A stretch of DNA of 64,000 nucleotides from Aurantiochytrium sp. KH105 (taxonomy: Eukaryota > Sar > Bigyra > Thraustochytrida > Thraustochytriidae), in NCBI GenBank assembly GCA_003116975.1, contig BGKB01000013.1, positions 310,001 through 374,000 of the forward strand, read 5' to 3'. Under the pieces are notes generated by a model. That model ran no database searches and was not told the origin of the DNA. It was given only the letters and a program-made list of their open reading frames with translations. Positions 29,267-38,501 of this stretch are shown one piece after another (position 1 is the stretch's first letter; each line of letters opens with the position of its first letter). The translations under genes and the position numbers were made by a program.

Positions 29267-29878
29267 CGTCCGTTCGTTCGCCGCCGAGCTCGCCTGGCTC
29301 GCCCGAGTAGACCCCCGTCCCAGCGCGTGCGCGAGAAAGCGCCGCAGAGACCGACCGACCGGCCGACCGCGAGGCCCTGCGGAGAAGCGCGGGCGCCGCG
29401 CGAAAGGGCCACGCGCGCAGCCGCGAGAGAGCGCGGGACCGTCGCGGAGAGCGAGCGAGCGAGCGAGCGAGAGCGGAGTGGGATTGCTCCCGGCCTCTCT
29501 CTCTGCTGGCTCGTCCTGGCTGTTGCCACGTTGTCATTGGCAGAGTCGAGCCGCTCGCTCTCCGCGAAACCGCAACGTCGAAAACGCGGGGGTTACGTTT
29601 CAAGACGTTTCGTGCCGACCAACCGCCGCAAGATCGATCGATCGATCGATCGATTGATTGATCGATTAGCCAAGATTGCAATCGAAGAAAGCCCGCGGCG
29701 AGACCGCCCGCCCGCTCGCTCGCTCGCGCGGTGACTGCGCTGGCTAGCTGGCGCGCGAACGCCTCCTCGCGTCGCTCGCTCGACCCCGAGCTCGTGTGGA
29801 AGCGAAACGCTGTAGAATCTGCAGCGTTCGGGCGGGCGAAACGACGAGCTCGTCGAGGCAAGACCACCACCATCCACG
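29267..29878. other. Divergent promoter region Sec62/ARP1
   Basis: 612 bases between two oppositely oriented start codons. It contains a GAGC tract (about 29451-29472), a GATC tract (29632-29667) and a CTCG tract (about 29711-29728). No clear TATA box is seen. Confidence 0.6.
29632..29667. repeat. (GATC)n tract in a divergent promoter
   Basis: About nine GATC/GATT units, self-complementary, about 210 bases upstream of the ARP1 start and 370 upstream of Sec62. Confidence 0.9.
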
Positions 29879-31093
29879 ATGGCGACCGCAGCAGCTACGG
29901 GCGCGGGCGGAGCTGGTGGCGGCGCGGGCGGAGCGGCAGGGCGGGCAGGCATCGACTCGAACCAGCCTGTGGTGATTGATAACGGAACGGGAACTGTCAA
30001 AGCCGGATTCGCCGGCGGAGACGCGCCCAAGATCGTCTTCCCGAGCTTCGTGGGCAAGCCCAAACATTTGCGTGTCATGCTGCAGACCAAGCTCGAGGGC
30101 GATAGCTTCGTGGGCAAGACTGCCGAGGAGCATCGCGGAGTCCTTTCGCTTGAGTACCCCATGGAGCATGGCGTCGTGAGGGACTGGGATGCCATGGAAA
30201 AGATCTGGTCGCACGTGTACAGCTCCGAGAATCTCGATATTTCGAGCGAGGAGCACCCTGTTCTTCTCACCGAGGCCCCCCTCAACCCGCGCACAAACCG
30301 CGAACGCGCTGCAGAAGTCTTTTTCGAGACCTTTGGCGCACCCGCGCTCTTTGTGTCGCCCCAAGCCACGCTCAGTCTCTACGCCTCGGGGAGAACCACA
30401 GGCGTCGTGCTAGACTCGGGCGATGGTGTTACGCATGCTGTCCCCGTGTATGAAGGATTTACTATGCCGCACGCGATCACGCGAATGGACGTTGCCGGTA
30501 GAGATGTCACCAACCACCTCATGACTCTCTTGCGAAAAGCGGGCTACGTCTTTCACACCTCTGCAGAGCGTGAGGTCGTCAAGGCCATCAAGGAGCAAGC
30601 TTGCTACGTCGCCTTTAACCCCACAAAGGAGGAGCGCTTGGAGCAAGAGAAACATTCGAGCAAGTACACGTTCAAGCTGCCCGACGGGACGACCGTTGAT
30701 GTTGGGCCCGAGCGTTTCCGCGCGCCTGAAATTCTCTTCAACCCGAGTCTCGTGGGACTTGAGTACGCCGGTGCACACCATTGCATTGTGGATGCAATTT
30801 TCAAGTCTGATCTCGACCTCCGCAAGACCTTGCTCTCACAAATTGTCTTGGCCGGCGGTTCCACCATGTTTGCCGGTTTCGGTGACCGCATGCTCAATGA
30901 AGTCCGCAAGGCGACGCCCAAGGCTGCCGCATCCGGCGTCAAGATTCGCATTGCTGCACCACCAAATCGTGATCAGCTTACCTGGACTGGCGGTTCTATT
31001 CTCGCTTCGCTTGCAACTTTCAAGTCCATGTGGGTGTCGAAGCAGGACTACGAGGAGCATGGCGCTTCTATATTGCATCGTAGAAGCATCTGA
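29879..31093 (+). CDS. ARP1 (centractin), dynactin filament actin-related protein
   Basis: 404 residues, an actin-fold protein most like centractin. Diagnostic runs include [19 protein letters not shown], the segment [18 protein letters not shown], and [20 protein letters not shown]. The nucleotide-binding GxGxT-like loops and the C-terminal [19 protein letters not shown] also fit. ARP1 forms the short filament at the core of dynactin, the dynein activator. A Gly/Ala-rich N-terminal extension of about 25 residues is not usual for the family. Single exon, start ATG at 29879 (context CACGATGG). Another dynactin subunit, DCTN6, lies 2 kb downstream on the same strand. Confidence 0.9.
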   Translation: MATAAATGAGGAGGGAGGAAGRAGIDSNQPVVIDNGTGTVKAGFAGGDAPKIVFPSFVGKPKHLRVMLQTKLEGDSFVGKTAEEHRGVLSLEYPMEHGVVRDWDAMEKIWSHVYSSENLDISSEEHPVLLTEAPLNPRTNRERAAEVFFETFGAPALFVSPQATLSLYASGRTTGVVLDSGDGVTHAVPVYEGFTMPHAITRMDVAGRDVTNHLMTLLRKAGYVFHTSAEREVVKAIKEQACYVAFNPTKEERLEQEKHSSKYTFKLPDGTTVDVGPERFRAPEILFNPSLVGLEYAGAHHCIVDAIFKSDLDLRKTLLSQIVLAGGSTMFAGFGDRMLNEVRKATPKAAASGVKIRIAAPPNRDQLTWTGGSILASLATFKSMWVSKQDYEEHGASILHRRSI

Positions 31094-31526
31094 TTTGTTT
31101 GACCATTTTGCGTCTCGTCCTCGCTTGCAGACCCGTATACAAACTCAGTGTGAGCGCACGAGCGTGCGAGCGCGCAAGCAGTCTTGTTGCGAGCTCTAGA
31201 GCCCGTTACAACGATTCCATCCACTCTTGCATCCATTCATATACATCCATACATACATACATCAAGAGATTCCCTTTTTCTTCTTTTCTTTTTTCTTCTT
31301 TTCTTTTCTCTACAACTGTGAGTGCCAAACAGTCAATCAACGACACATAGGCCCACGTTCACCTTGTTGCACTATATAAAAAAAGAAAAGAACGAAGACA
31401 CGAAGCAAGTAAAGCTAGATGCGTCGTAATGCAACAAAGGGCAAAAACGCACGGCCTCACGATGTCTAACCCTTCAGTTTCTCTTCGGGATGGGAAAAAA
31501 GGATAACGTTGATTCGAAAAACCCGC
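31094..31526. other. Convergent 3' region ARP1/TRMU
   Basis: Contains the 3' UTRs of two converging genes, a CATA repeat (about 31240-31262) and a pyrimidine-rich CTTTT stretch (31270-31315). TATATAAA at 31373 has no start codon suitably placed downstream. No gene supported. Confidence 0.5.
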
Positions 31527-32834
31527 TCACAATCTTGTAGAAGCTGCCATCTCCGGCGTTGTCGAGGTGCAGTCTGCATCCTCGCCAGCCAAGCTCTGCA
31601 CCTCATGAATGACGCCGCCCCCAAGACACACGTCGCCCAAATAAAAGGCAGCAACCTGTTGCGACGTTGCGCTGCCAGCGGCATTCTCGAAACGCACCTC
31701 GAGCCACTCGCACGAGGCGTCCGTAAAGCGTAGAGTCACGGGAACATCCTGCGTGCGATAGCGCACTTTGCACATGCACGACAAGGTGCTCTTGCCAGGA
31801 TTCTCACCGAGTGGCCCGGGCGCTTCACCGTTTACCCAGTAAAGCGCGCTGCGATGTATTCGCAAGGCCTGCGCAAGTAGCAGCGGGTGACGCGGATTGT
31901 CGACGACAAGAATGCGGCCCGTCGCAATATCTTTTCGCGCAACATACATTTTGCTGGCGGCGCCGGAGATTGGCGCACGCTGACCATGCGTAAAAGCATG
32001 CACATTGCTGTGTGTACCAAGATGAACGCCATCCTCATTGAGAAAGTCTCCACCAACAGGCTCAATATACTCTTCGATAAAGTCCCCGAACTTGCGCTTG
32101 CCCACGAAGCAGATTCCTACACTGTCTTTCTTGCTGGCTGTGCAGAGACCAGCCTCGGCCGCAATTTCACGGACACGTGTTTTGTGCAAATGACCAAGCG
32201 GAAAGTGCACACGACGGAGCGCCTCGCCAGGGACGCCGCACAAAAAGTAGGTCTGGTCCTTGATCGGATCCACTGCCTTGACGAGCAGCGGTAGGGCGTT
32301 CGGGTCGGCCTCGTCGCGACGGAGCGATGCATAGTGGCCCGTCGCAAGATGCGTGTCCTTGCCGAAGCGTTTCTCTACATGCTTGCGAAAGCACTTGAAC
32401 TTGATTTCCCGGTTGCAAAATATGTCAGGGTTGGGCGTCCCGCGCCTGAATCCTGTCAGATATGGCTCAAAGACCTCATTCCAATACTCTTGCACAAAGT
32501 TCACCGCGTGCAACTCAATGTCCAGTTGCTCGCAAACCTCTCGCGCATACTTGTAGTCTTCTGCAATGGGGCATGTGTACGAGTCGCCCGCCTCATCACC
32601 GGGGTCCCAGTTCTGCATAAAGACGCCCACGACCTCATCGAACTGCCCGCTCTGCTTGAGCAGCAGCGCCGCCACCGACGAGTCCACGCCGCCCGAGATG
32701 CCCACGGCCACCCGCCTCTTGGCCGCGGTGCTCGCCAGCTCCGAGTCGCCGCCACCACGCGGAGCGCTGCTCGCGTGCCGGCTGGCGAAATGCAAGGGCC
32801 GCGCCCTCGCGCGCTGCGCAATGCGGGCGAGCAT
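31527..32834 (-). CDS. TRMU: Mitochondrial tRNA 2-thiouridylase (MnmA/TRMU)
   Basis: The PP-loop ATPase motif SGGVDSSVA near the N-terminus adenylates the wobble uridine. Catalytic cysteines are seen in NPDIFCNREIKF and in SVGICFVGKRKF, and TGHYA is also conserved. The C-terminal beta-barrel domain is present. The enzyme makes 2-thiouridine at position 34 of tRNA Lys, Glu and Gln. I prefer the start at 32834 (MLARIAQRARARPLHFASRH), which gives an Arg-rich, acid-free mitochondrial presequence (435 aa). An upstream in-frame Met at 32909 adds 25 residues. It is divergent from DCTN6 with a short shared promoter. Confidence 0.92.
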   Translation of the reverse strand: MLARIAQRARARPLHFASRHASSAPRGGGDSELASTAAKRRVAVGISGGVDSSVAALLLKQSGQFDEVVGVFMQNWDPGDEAGDSYTCPIAEDYKYAREVCEQLDIELHAVNFVQEYWNEVFEPYLTGFRRGTPNPDIFCNREIKFKCFRKHVEKRFGKDTHLATGHYASLRRDEADPNALPLLVKAVDPIKDQTYFLCGVPGEALRRVHFPLGHLHKTRVREIAAEAGLCTASKKDSVGICFVGKRKFGDFIEEYIEPVGGDFLNEDGVHLGTHSNVHAFTHGQRAPISGAASKMYVARKDIATGRILVVDNPRHPLLLAQALRIHRSALYWVNGEAPGPLGENPGKSTLSCMCKVRYRTQDVPVTLRFTDASCEWLEVRFENAAGSATSQQVAAFYLGDVCLGGGVIHEVQSLAGEDADCTSTTPEMAASTRL

Positions 32835-33086
32835 GGCGCAGTCGCGGCGTCCCTGTGCGCGCGGGACGCTTTGCTTTGGGCTTTGGGCTTTGCGAAGCGA
32901 GGCAAGCAAAGCGTGCAGAGCGTGCGAGATCGTGGTAAAGACGATCGGGTAAAGACAGCAACCACAACGACGACGAGACAGTGAACGCAGCCAAGCAGGC
33001 AGATCGACGAGCCGACGAACGTTGCTTCGAGCGGGCAGGCGGCGCGTGCAGAGAGGAGGAAAGGGGACACGCGCGCGGTCGGTGCA

Positions 33087-33826
33087 ATGGTCGAGACGGA
33101 AGCTGCGCAGCAGCCCGCTCAGCTACGTATTGCCGAGGATGCCGTCGTGAGCAAGGACGTGGAGATTGTCGGGCCGCACGCCGTGGAGATTGGCCCGCGC
33201 TGCGTCGTGCAGCCACGGAGCAGACTTGTGGCCAGCCATGGACCAGTCATCATTGGTGCAGAGTGCATCATTGAAGAACTCGTTGTCATTGAGTAAGTCC
33301 AAAAAAACAAAACAAAGCGCTCATTGTCCAGCAGACAGCAGGGCTCAATCTAGATCATGTAAAACACGATGGAAAAAACTGACCCATTAGCCAATGTCGC
33401 GACATGACATGACATGACATGACATGACACGGCACGCTGCGGTCGCGCTTCGTCTTCGATAGAACAACGCCAGAACATCCCCAAGCTCAAATCGGCAGCA
33501 GAAATCTACTCAAGGTCGGATGCAAAGTTCAGGGCGCCTCGGTGGGCGACAACAATACTCTCGACATTCGTGCCAACGTGGGACCAGGCTGTGTTGTCGG
33601 AAACGGCTGCACAGTCGGAGCAACTGCTACACTTGCAACGGACACGCAACTGGCAGACAATCATGCCGCCTTTTGCGTCGATGGCGAGACCAGGATACAT
33701 GCCGTGCGACCTGCCCAAGAGGATCACATTTTGCTCATGGAGAGACACTTGTCGAGTCTTCTCGACGACGATAGCAAATCGGCCCTGAGGAAACACCACA
33801 AGCTCCTCTCGCCAACAGCGTCATAG
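33087..33826 (+). CDS. DCTN6: Dynactin subunit 6 (p27), two exons
   Basis: Exon 1 is 33087-33292 and exon 2 is 33463-33826, giving 189 residues against about 190 in human p27. The protein is a left-handed hexapeptide-repeat beta-helix: GPVIIGAECIIEE in exon 1 and KVGCKVQGASVGDNNTL in exon 2 match family landmarks. It ends in a C-terminal helix. The intron (33293-33462, 170 nt) has a GTAAGT donor and an AG acceptor in ATAG, phase 2, and joins ...VVIE to TTPEHPQAQIGS. It contains a GACAT repeat. DCTN6 caps the pointed end of the ARP1 filament with DCTN5. Confidence 0.88.
33401..33428 (+). repeat. (GACAT)n repeat inside the DCTN6 intron
   Basis: Five GACAT units plus a partial one, near the 3' end of the intron. 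Confidence 0.9.
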
Positions 33827-33956
33827 CGCCCATCATTCCTCGTCCATTTATCTCTCCTGGCCGAGGTCCGTGGCATGACCACCGCCTCGGTACATTCATT
33901 TGTAATACAAGTGACTTTCTTTGTTTATTGTGCAAACGGGTGCCTCCTTCCCATCT

Positions 33957-36900
33957 TCAACGACCCCCTGCAGCCACGGCGGGCGTTGCCGTGTAAGGAG
34001 AGGTATCTTGAACCTCGTAAGTGCTCACGCTGTTGAGCAGCCATTGCGGCGTGAGTACGCGCACATTCGGCTGTGCCGTGATTGCTGCATAGTGGGGGTC
34101 TTGTCGCGCTGTGTCAAGGTTCTCACACAGAACCACGCACATTGACGAGGCGCCTGCACTCCGTGCCGCCTCAAGGTCGCGGCGGTTGCGAATCAATGTG
34201 CCACCGCACATGGCAAAAATCGACTCCAGATCCCGCTTGGGGGGCACACGACTTCCAGCAAAGCTTCCACACAGAAACATGGTGACTCCTGCGAATAGCC
34301 CCTTGCCGCTGTCCTTGTCCTGAGCGTGCGCCTCTCTGGACCGCTTCGGGCCGTCGCTTGAGAGCCCAATCGTCTTCATATCGCCTTGAATTTCGTACGG
34401 GCCTTCGGCAAGCCATGCATTGGCAATAGCAGAATCCCGCACCCAACGCACGTCAACAATCCAGAGTCCGGCGGCAATCGCACGCACATACTTGAGGGTT
34501 CGAGCCTTGGCAATTCTTCCCTGAGACGCTTTGCGTATGCAGGGGACGACGAGATGCGTCGCTCGCTCCGTATCTTCCAGCTCGACCTCCCCGTGCAAGT
34601 TGTAAATATCATCGACAATGTTCTGCCGCCGCGCTTCAGAGCTAAGGGAGGTCAACACGATTGTTGGTCGTTTTGTCGACGAAAGCGCCACCTCGGGACC
34701 TGGACTACGGCTGCGTGTGCGCCGTTTTGTCGACTTGGACTTCTTTGCGGGACCGCTGGCTTTTGTGTCACCAGCAGCTGTGGGCAGAACTTCCTCGTCG
34801 CTTTGCGGCGTTGGCGATGCGGACCGTGTCTTGGTACCGCGACGCCGCTTTTGGCGCTGCGACGACGTTTTCGTTCCACTCCTCCGTTTTCCGCGAGAAC
34901 TGCTGGTCTCCTTGGCGTCCTGTACATTCGTGTCGGTTTTTGCTTCATTCGCAGCATCCAGGACGCGTGAGGAGCGCGAAGGCAATCGCTGAAGAGGCTG
35001 GCGTTCTCTTCCACCTTTTCGATTTTCATCGCCTTTCTTCTTCTCCTCCTTCTCGTTATCCTTCTCCTGCGCCTCCTCGGCCTTTTCGCTGGTTCTGCAA
35101 AACTGAGCGATTTCGGCCTGACTGATGAACGATTCCGGGTCGAAGCGATCACGCGGGGCGCTGCGCCGTTTAGGTCGACCGCGCGCACTCCATTGCTGCA
35201 TGACAGGTGTAGCTGGCGTTGACTGGGTATGCGAACCGAGCAGACTTGTACTGTTAACGTCAATGCCAGAGGTAAGATGAATTGCCTCGACCATCTTTTC
35301 CCGTCGACCATCCAAAGCATACCGAATGTCGTACGTCCCATCATAATGCACCTTGGTGATCTTCCCCACGCCTCCGGGTTTGTTCATTCCAGGTTGCATG
35401 CGTCTAGCTACGGTGACAAAATCGCCCAAGGCAAAGCGCGGCCTGGATGTCCCGTCGGTGAGCGCTGATTCTGGCTCGTGATTCCGTGTCGTCTGCGCCT
35501 TTGACTTGGACTTTGACAGCTTGCTCGGTGTCGCAACCGCATCGATGTGTGTAGCGGGCGCCTCGCTCTGTGCATGCTCAACAAAGTTGACAAGTGTATC
35601 AACTTGGGAGGGCGTGATGCTCGATTGCCGCGATGTAGAGGTCTTGCGTTTCTTGCTGGAGCGAACGATCTGCGACGGCGACGGCATCGATGCTGCTGCT
35701 GCTGCCGCTGCTGCCGCCGCCGCCGACGATGGTGAAGACGACGACGACGATGATGATGATGAAGAAGAAGAAGAGGATGACTTCGGAACCATGTGCTTTT
35801 CCGGCGTGTCCTTTTGCGTTGCCGAGGGTGGATCAACTGCTTCCGGATTTGCACCCGTATTTTCGGCGAGGCCATTCACCCCATTATCATCATTTCCATC
35901 GTCATGTTCTTGCGTCGATGCATTGTCTCGGAAATCCACATCCATTGCCACGTTTGTCGCTTGCGAGGCCTCGTCCACGGGCTCCTCTTGGTCCTCAATG
36001 ACGATGGCATGCTGTGTCTCATTGTCGTTTACAGCAACCGAACTTGCCTCGTCATTAGCGCCTTGCTCTTCATTCTTTGACTTGTTGTCAGCTTCTTGCT
36101 GGTCTTGCTCAAGAGGCGATGGAGAAGATTGTGCCACCTCAGGCTCGCTGCTTTTCTCCTGACCCACGAGACTTTCCTGAAAAAGAACCTTCTCCAGATT
36201 ACATGGTGGGCAGTGATCTACCTCGGTGTCTTCTTCCTCTGGTCCGCTTTTCCTTCGTTTCATTGCAGAAGGTTTTTCATCTGTTTCATCGACGCTTGCT
36301 AGAGGTCGTGGACGTGAAATGGTGGAGAGCGGAGTATCCATGCTTTGGCTCTGGCTTTGACTTTGGCTCTGACTGCGAGGCAAAAGGACTGTTGCGGGCG
36401 TCGTGGCCGCGCTCTTGGAAGAGAGCGGGGTACCCAGACTGTTCGAACCCAGGAAGGGACTACGGCCTCTTCGAAAGGCACTCACGGGCGTCACATGTGT
36501 GCTGCGTCGAGTCTGCGAAGGATGCGACGCTGTGCGAATACGCGGGAGATTACTGCCCGCGGAAGAGATTGCATCACCTTTCAGCTCTCCAGCATTGTGG
36601 CTATCTTGCGCCTGGTTCTCGGACTCATCCTTGCTTACATCTTCGTTTTCTTGTGTGGTGGCAGTCTGTGCCATTTGAGAGGGCTCCACAACCTCGCTCG
36701 GCAAGAGCGTCGCCTCGACAACGGTATCTGCCATGTCTACATCCTGCTGTGCCGAAGTCGCTGGTTGCGAATTTGTCTCTTCAACTGAAGCCTCTGGGTG
36801 AAATACAGGTGAGCCCGTGGTCTGCTCGCGCTCCTCCGCTTGCTCATCTTCCTGCATGTCTTCTCCTTGCATGACAGGGTCGTCTCCTTTCTCCTCCGCC

Positions 36901-37865
36901 CCCTCATCATTATTATCATCATCGTCGTTATCGTCATCATCGTCATCATCATCCTCGCCGATGAGACGTGAGAATCGCGAGAGACGATTCTCGCGGTAGC
37001 GCATGTATTCGAGCGAGGTCATGGGTTGCTGCGGGCGCACACGTCCTGGGAAAAGCCTGTTTGGATTCGCGCCGAGTCCTTCTGCTATTTGGGAAAGCGA
37101 GGAGATCTGCGTCATGGCGCTATTATCGTACGCGTCGGTCGGCTTCTTTGGCTTTTTGTGCTTTGTCTGGTGGTCCTTGTCCTTGTTATTCCTCCGCGCG
37201 GACGTTGTTGTTGTTATTGTTGTTGTTGTTGATGATGATGATATAGCGTTCGATGTAGATGCTGCTTGGTCATAATTTGTTCCCGCTTCATGTTGTTCCT
37301 CCGCATCGTCGTCGTTGTCGTCGCTCTCGCTCACGTCCCTCCAGTTGGAGACCGCTCCACCCATAAGTTCCTTGCGCCTTTTTCCGTGTTGCGCATCTTG
37401 CGTTTTTAGGTTTCCTTTGTGATTTTCTTCGACGTCGACGTCTTCTTCGTCGTCTTTCACTTCGTTGTCATCATCATCACCATCCGCTGGCGCCTGCGAA
37501 TACTTTGCGTTGTGGGGATGCAGTTGTTTGTAGTGCTTGAGGACGAGAACTAGCTTGTCGCATGACCGCGTCGTGCGCCGTGTCACCTCGGTCTTGCACA
37601 GTGGGCATACCTCGCGTGCGCAGAGAGAGCGTTTGAGGCAATCTGTGCAAAAGACGTGTCTGCAGGGCGTCATTAGAGGGTCCTTGAGGAGGCTGTAGCA
37701 GATGGAGCACGTCAAGTCCTGGCCAATGGCCTGCACACACTTGACAATCTCGCGGACGTCCAATTCCTCCTCATTGAGCTCTTCTTCTTTCTGCTCGCCT
37801 TCGCGTCCATCCCTGGTCGCGGTCGCGGTCGCGGTCGCGGTCGCGGTCGCAGCGAGATCCCCCAT
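33957..37865 (-). CDS. BRCA1-like RING-BRCT protein
   Basis: 1302 residues. An N-terminal C3HC4 RING (Cys53, 56, 68, His70, Cys73, 76, 87, 90) is flanked by helices as in BRCA1/BARD1. A long acidic, Ser/Gln-rich disordered region follows with poly-Asp, poly-Ser and poly-Ala runs. Near residues 807-866 lies a Tudor-like module (FALGDFVTVARR, NKPGGVGKITKVHYDGTYDI). Two BRCT repeats close the protein (about 1063-1150 and 1185-1290, with WIVDVRWV and LTPQWLLNS). RING plus tandem BRCT is the architecture of the BRCA1 ubiquitin ligase in homologous recombination. Whether it is BRCA1 or BARD1 needs phylogeny; no ankyrin repeats are visible, which favours BRCA1. The N-terminal Ala-Thr run comes from a GGTCGC repeat. 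Confidence 0.82.
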   Translation of the reverse strand: MGDLAATATATATATATRDGREGEQKEEELNEEELDVREIVKCVQAIGQDLTCSICYSLLKDPLMTPCRHVFCTDCLKRSLCAREVCPLCKTEVTRRTTRSCDKLVLVLKHYKQLHPHNAKYSQAPADGDDDDNEVKDDEEDVDVEENHKGNLKTQDAQHGKRRKELMGGAVSNWRDVSESDDNDDDAEEQHEAGTNYDQAASTSNAISSSSTTTTITTTTSARRNNKDKDHQTKHKKPKKPTDAYDNSAMTQISSLSQIAEGLGANPNRLFPGRVRPQQPMTSLEYMRYRENRLSRFSRLIGEDDDDDDDDNDDDDNNDEGAEEKGDDPVMQGEDMQEDEQAEEREQTTGSPVFHPEASVEETNSQPATSAQQDVDMADTVVEATLLPSEVVEPSQMAQTATTQENEDVSKDESENQAQDSHNAGELKGDAISSAGSNLPRIRTASHPSQTRRSTHVTPVSAFRRGRSPFLGSNSLGTPLSSKSAATTPATVLLPRSQSQSQSQSQSMDTPLSTISRPRPLASVDETDEKPSAMKRRKSGPEEEDTEVDHCPPCNLEKVLFQESLVGQEKSSEPEVAQSSPSPLEQDQQEADNKSKNEEQGANDEASSVAVNDNETQHAIVIEDQEEPVDEASQATNVAMDVDFRDNASTQEHDDGNDDNGVNGLAENTGANPEAVDPPSATQKDTPEKHMVPKSSSSSSSSSSSSSSSSPSSAAAAAAAAAAASMPSPSQIVRSSKKRKTSTSRQSSITPSQVDTLVNFVEHAQSEAPATHIDAVATPSKLSKSKSKAQTTRNHEPESALTDGTSRPRFALGDFVTVARRMQPGMNKPGGVGKITKVHYDGTYDIRYALDGRREKMVEAIHLTSGIDVNSTSLLGSHTQSTPATPVMQQWSARGRPKRRSAPRDRFDPESFISQAEIAQFCRTSEKAEEAQEKDNEKEEKKKGDENRKGGRERQPLQRLPSRSSRVLDAANEAKTDTNVQDAKETSSSRGKRRSGTKTSSQRQKRRRGTKTRSASPTPQSDEEVLPTAAGDTKASGPAKKSKSTKRRTRSRSPGPEVALSSTKRPTIVLTSLSSEARRQNIVDDIYNLHGEVELEDTERATHLVVPCIRKASQGRIAKARTLKYVRAIAAGLWIVDVRWVRDSAIANAWLAEGPYEIQGDMKTIGLSSDGPKRSREAHAQDKDSGKGLFAGVTMFLCGSFAGSRVPPKRDLESIFAMCGGTLIRNRRDLEAARSAGASSMCVVLCENLDTARQDPHYAAITAQPNVRVLTPQWLLNSVSTYEVQDTSPYTATPAVAAGGR

Positions 37866-38474
37866 GGTTGCTCTGCCAGTTAGTCAGCTAGCTGAGCGGC
37901 GGCTCCCCGAGCCTCTCACGAGCGTCTGTCAGGCGCGAGTCTGCCTGCGTCAGTGCCAGAGCGTTCGCGCGCGGCGGCGAGGTCCTCTCCCGCGCCGCGC
38001 CTTCGCTCCGCTGCGCTGGTCGCGCGCGGGGTATTGATCGATCGATCGAGCTTTGGCGAGAGCGCGGTTGACTTTTGAATTTTGAAAAAAAGCAAAAAAA
38101 AAAACAGAAATAAACGCAAACTCACATGTGGCATGGAGGACCGGAACTCGTCTGCACAGCGTTTTCTTCTGGGGTTCTTCGCACTTCTGCTCAAGCCTGG
38201 CAGCTCGATACCAAGCCTCTTCTTGCTGCTGCTGCTACTGCTGCTACTGATGATGATGACGACGATGATAGCGCTGCAGTGATGAGGCTTCTGGAGAACG
38301 CGCTCGGCTGGCTTGTAGTACTCGCAGGCTAAGGGGACGATCACGGTGAGCCGCGGCGAAGGGAAAAATCGAGATTATGGAAGACATTTTGTAGTAAATA
38401 ATGAATCTTCCATAAAACGGCTATACCGTCGAGAGCGCAGACTGGCAGATCGTCGAGCATCACCGCTACACACC
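37866..38474. other. Divergent promoter region, BRCA1-like / IQ protein
   Basis: About 600 bases between two divergent genes. Contains a GATC tract (38036-38049) 170 bases upstream of the BRCA1-like start, an A-rich patch (38080-38115) and a GCT-rich stretch (about 38225-38250). No gene supported. Confidence 0.5.
38036..38049. repeat. Short GATC tract
   Basis: Three to four GATC units, 170 bases upstream of the BRCA1-like start codon. Confidence 0.8.
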
Positions 38475-38501
38475 ATGAACGAGCTACCGACGAGAAGATG
38501 A
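38475..38501 (+). promoter_or_regulatory. Upstream ORF overlapping the main start by ATGA
   Basis: An ATG in good context (CACCATGA) opens an eight-codon frame (MNELPTRR) whose TGA stop at 38499-38501 overlaps the main ATG at 38498. Such a layout permits termination-reinitiation or repression. It matters only if transcription starts upstream of 38475. Confidence 0.45.

Noticed and set aside
27926-29734. 602-codon plus-strand frame opposite Sec62
   Set aside because: Low-complexity Val/Ile and Arg runs; shadow of Sec62 and its acidic tail.
31373-31380. TATATAAA between converging genes
   Set aside because: No start codon or transcript unit properly placed downstream on either strand.
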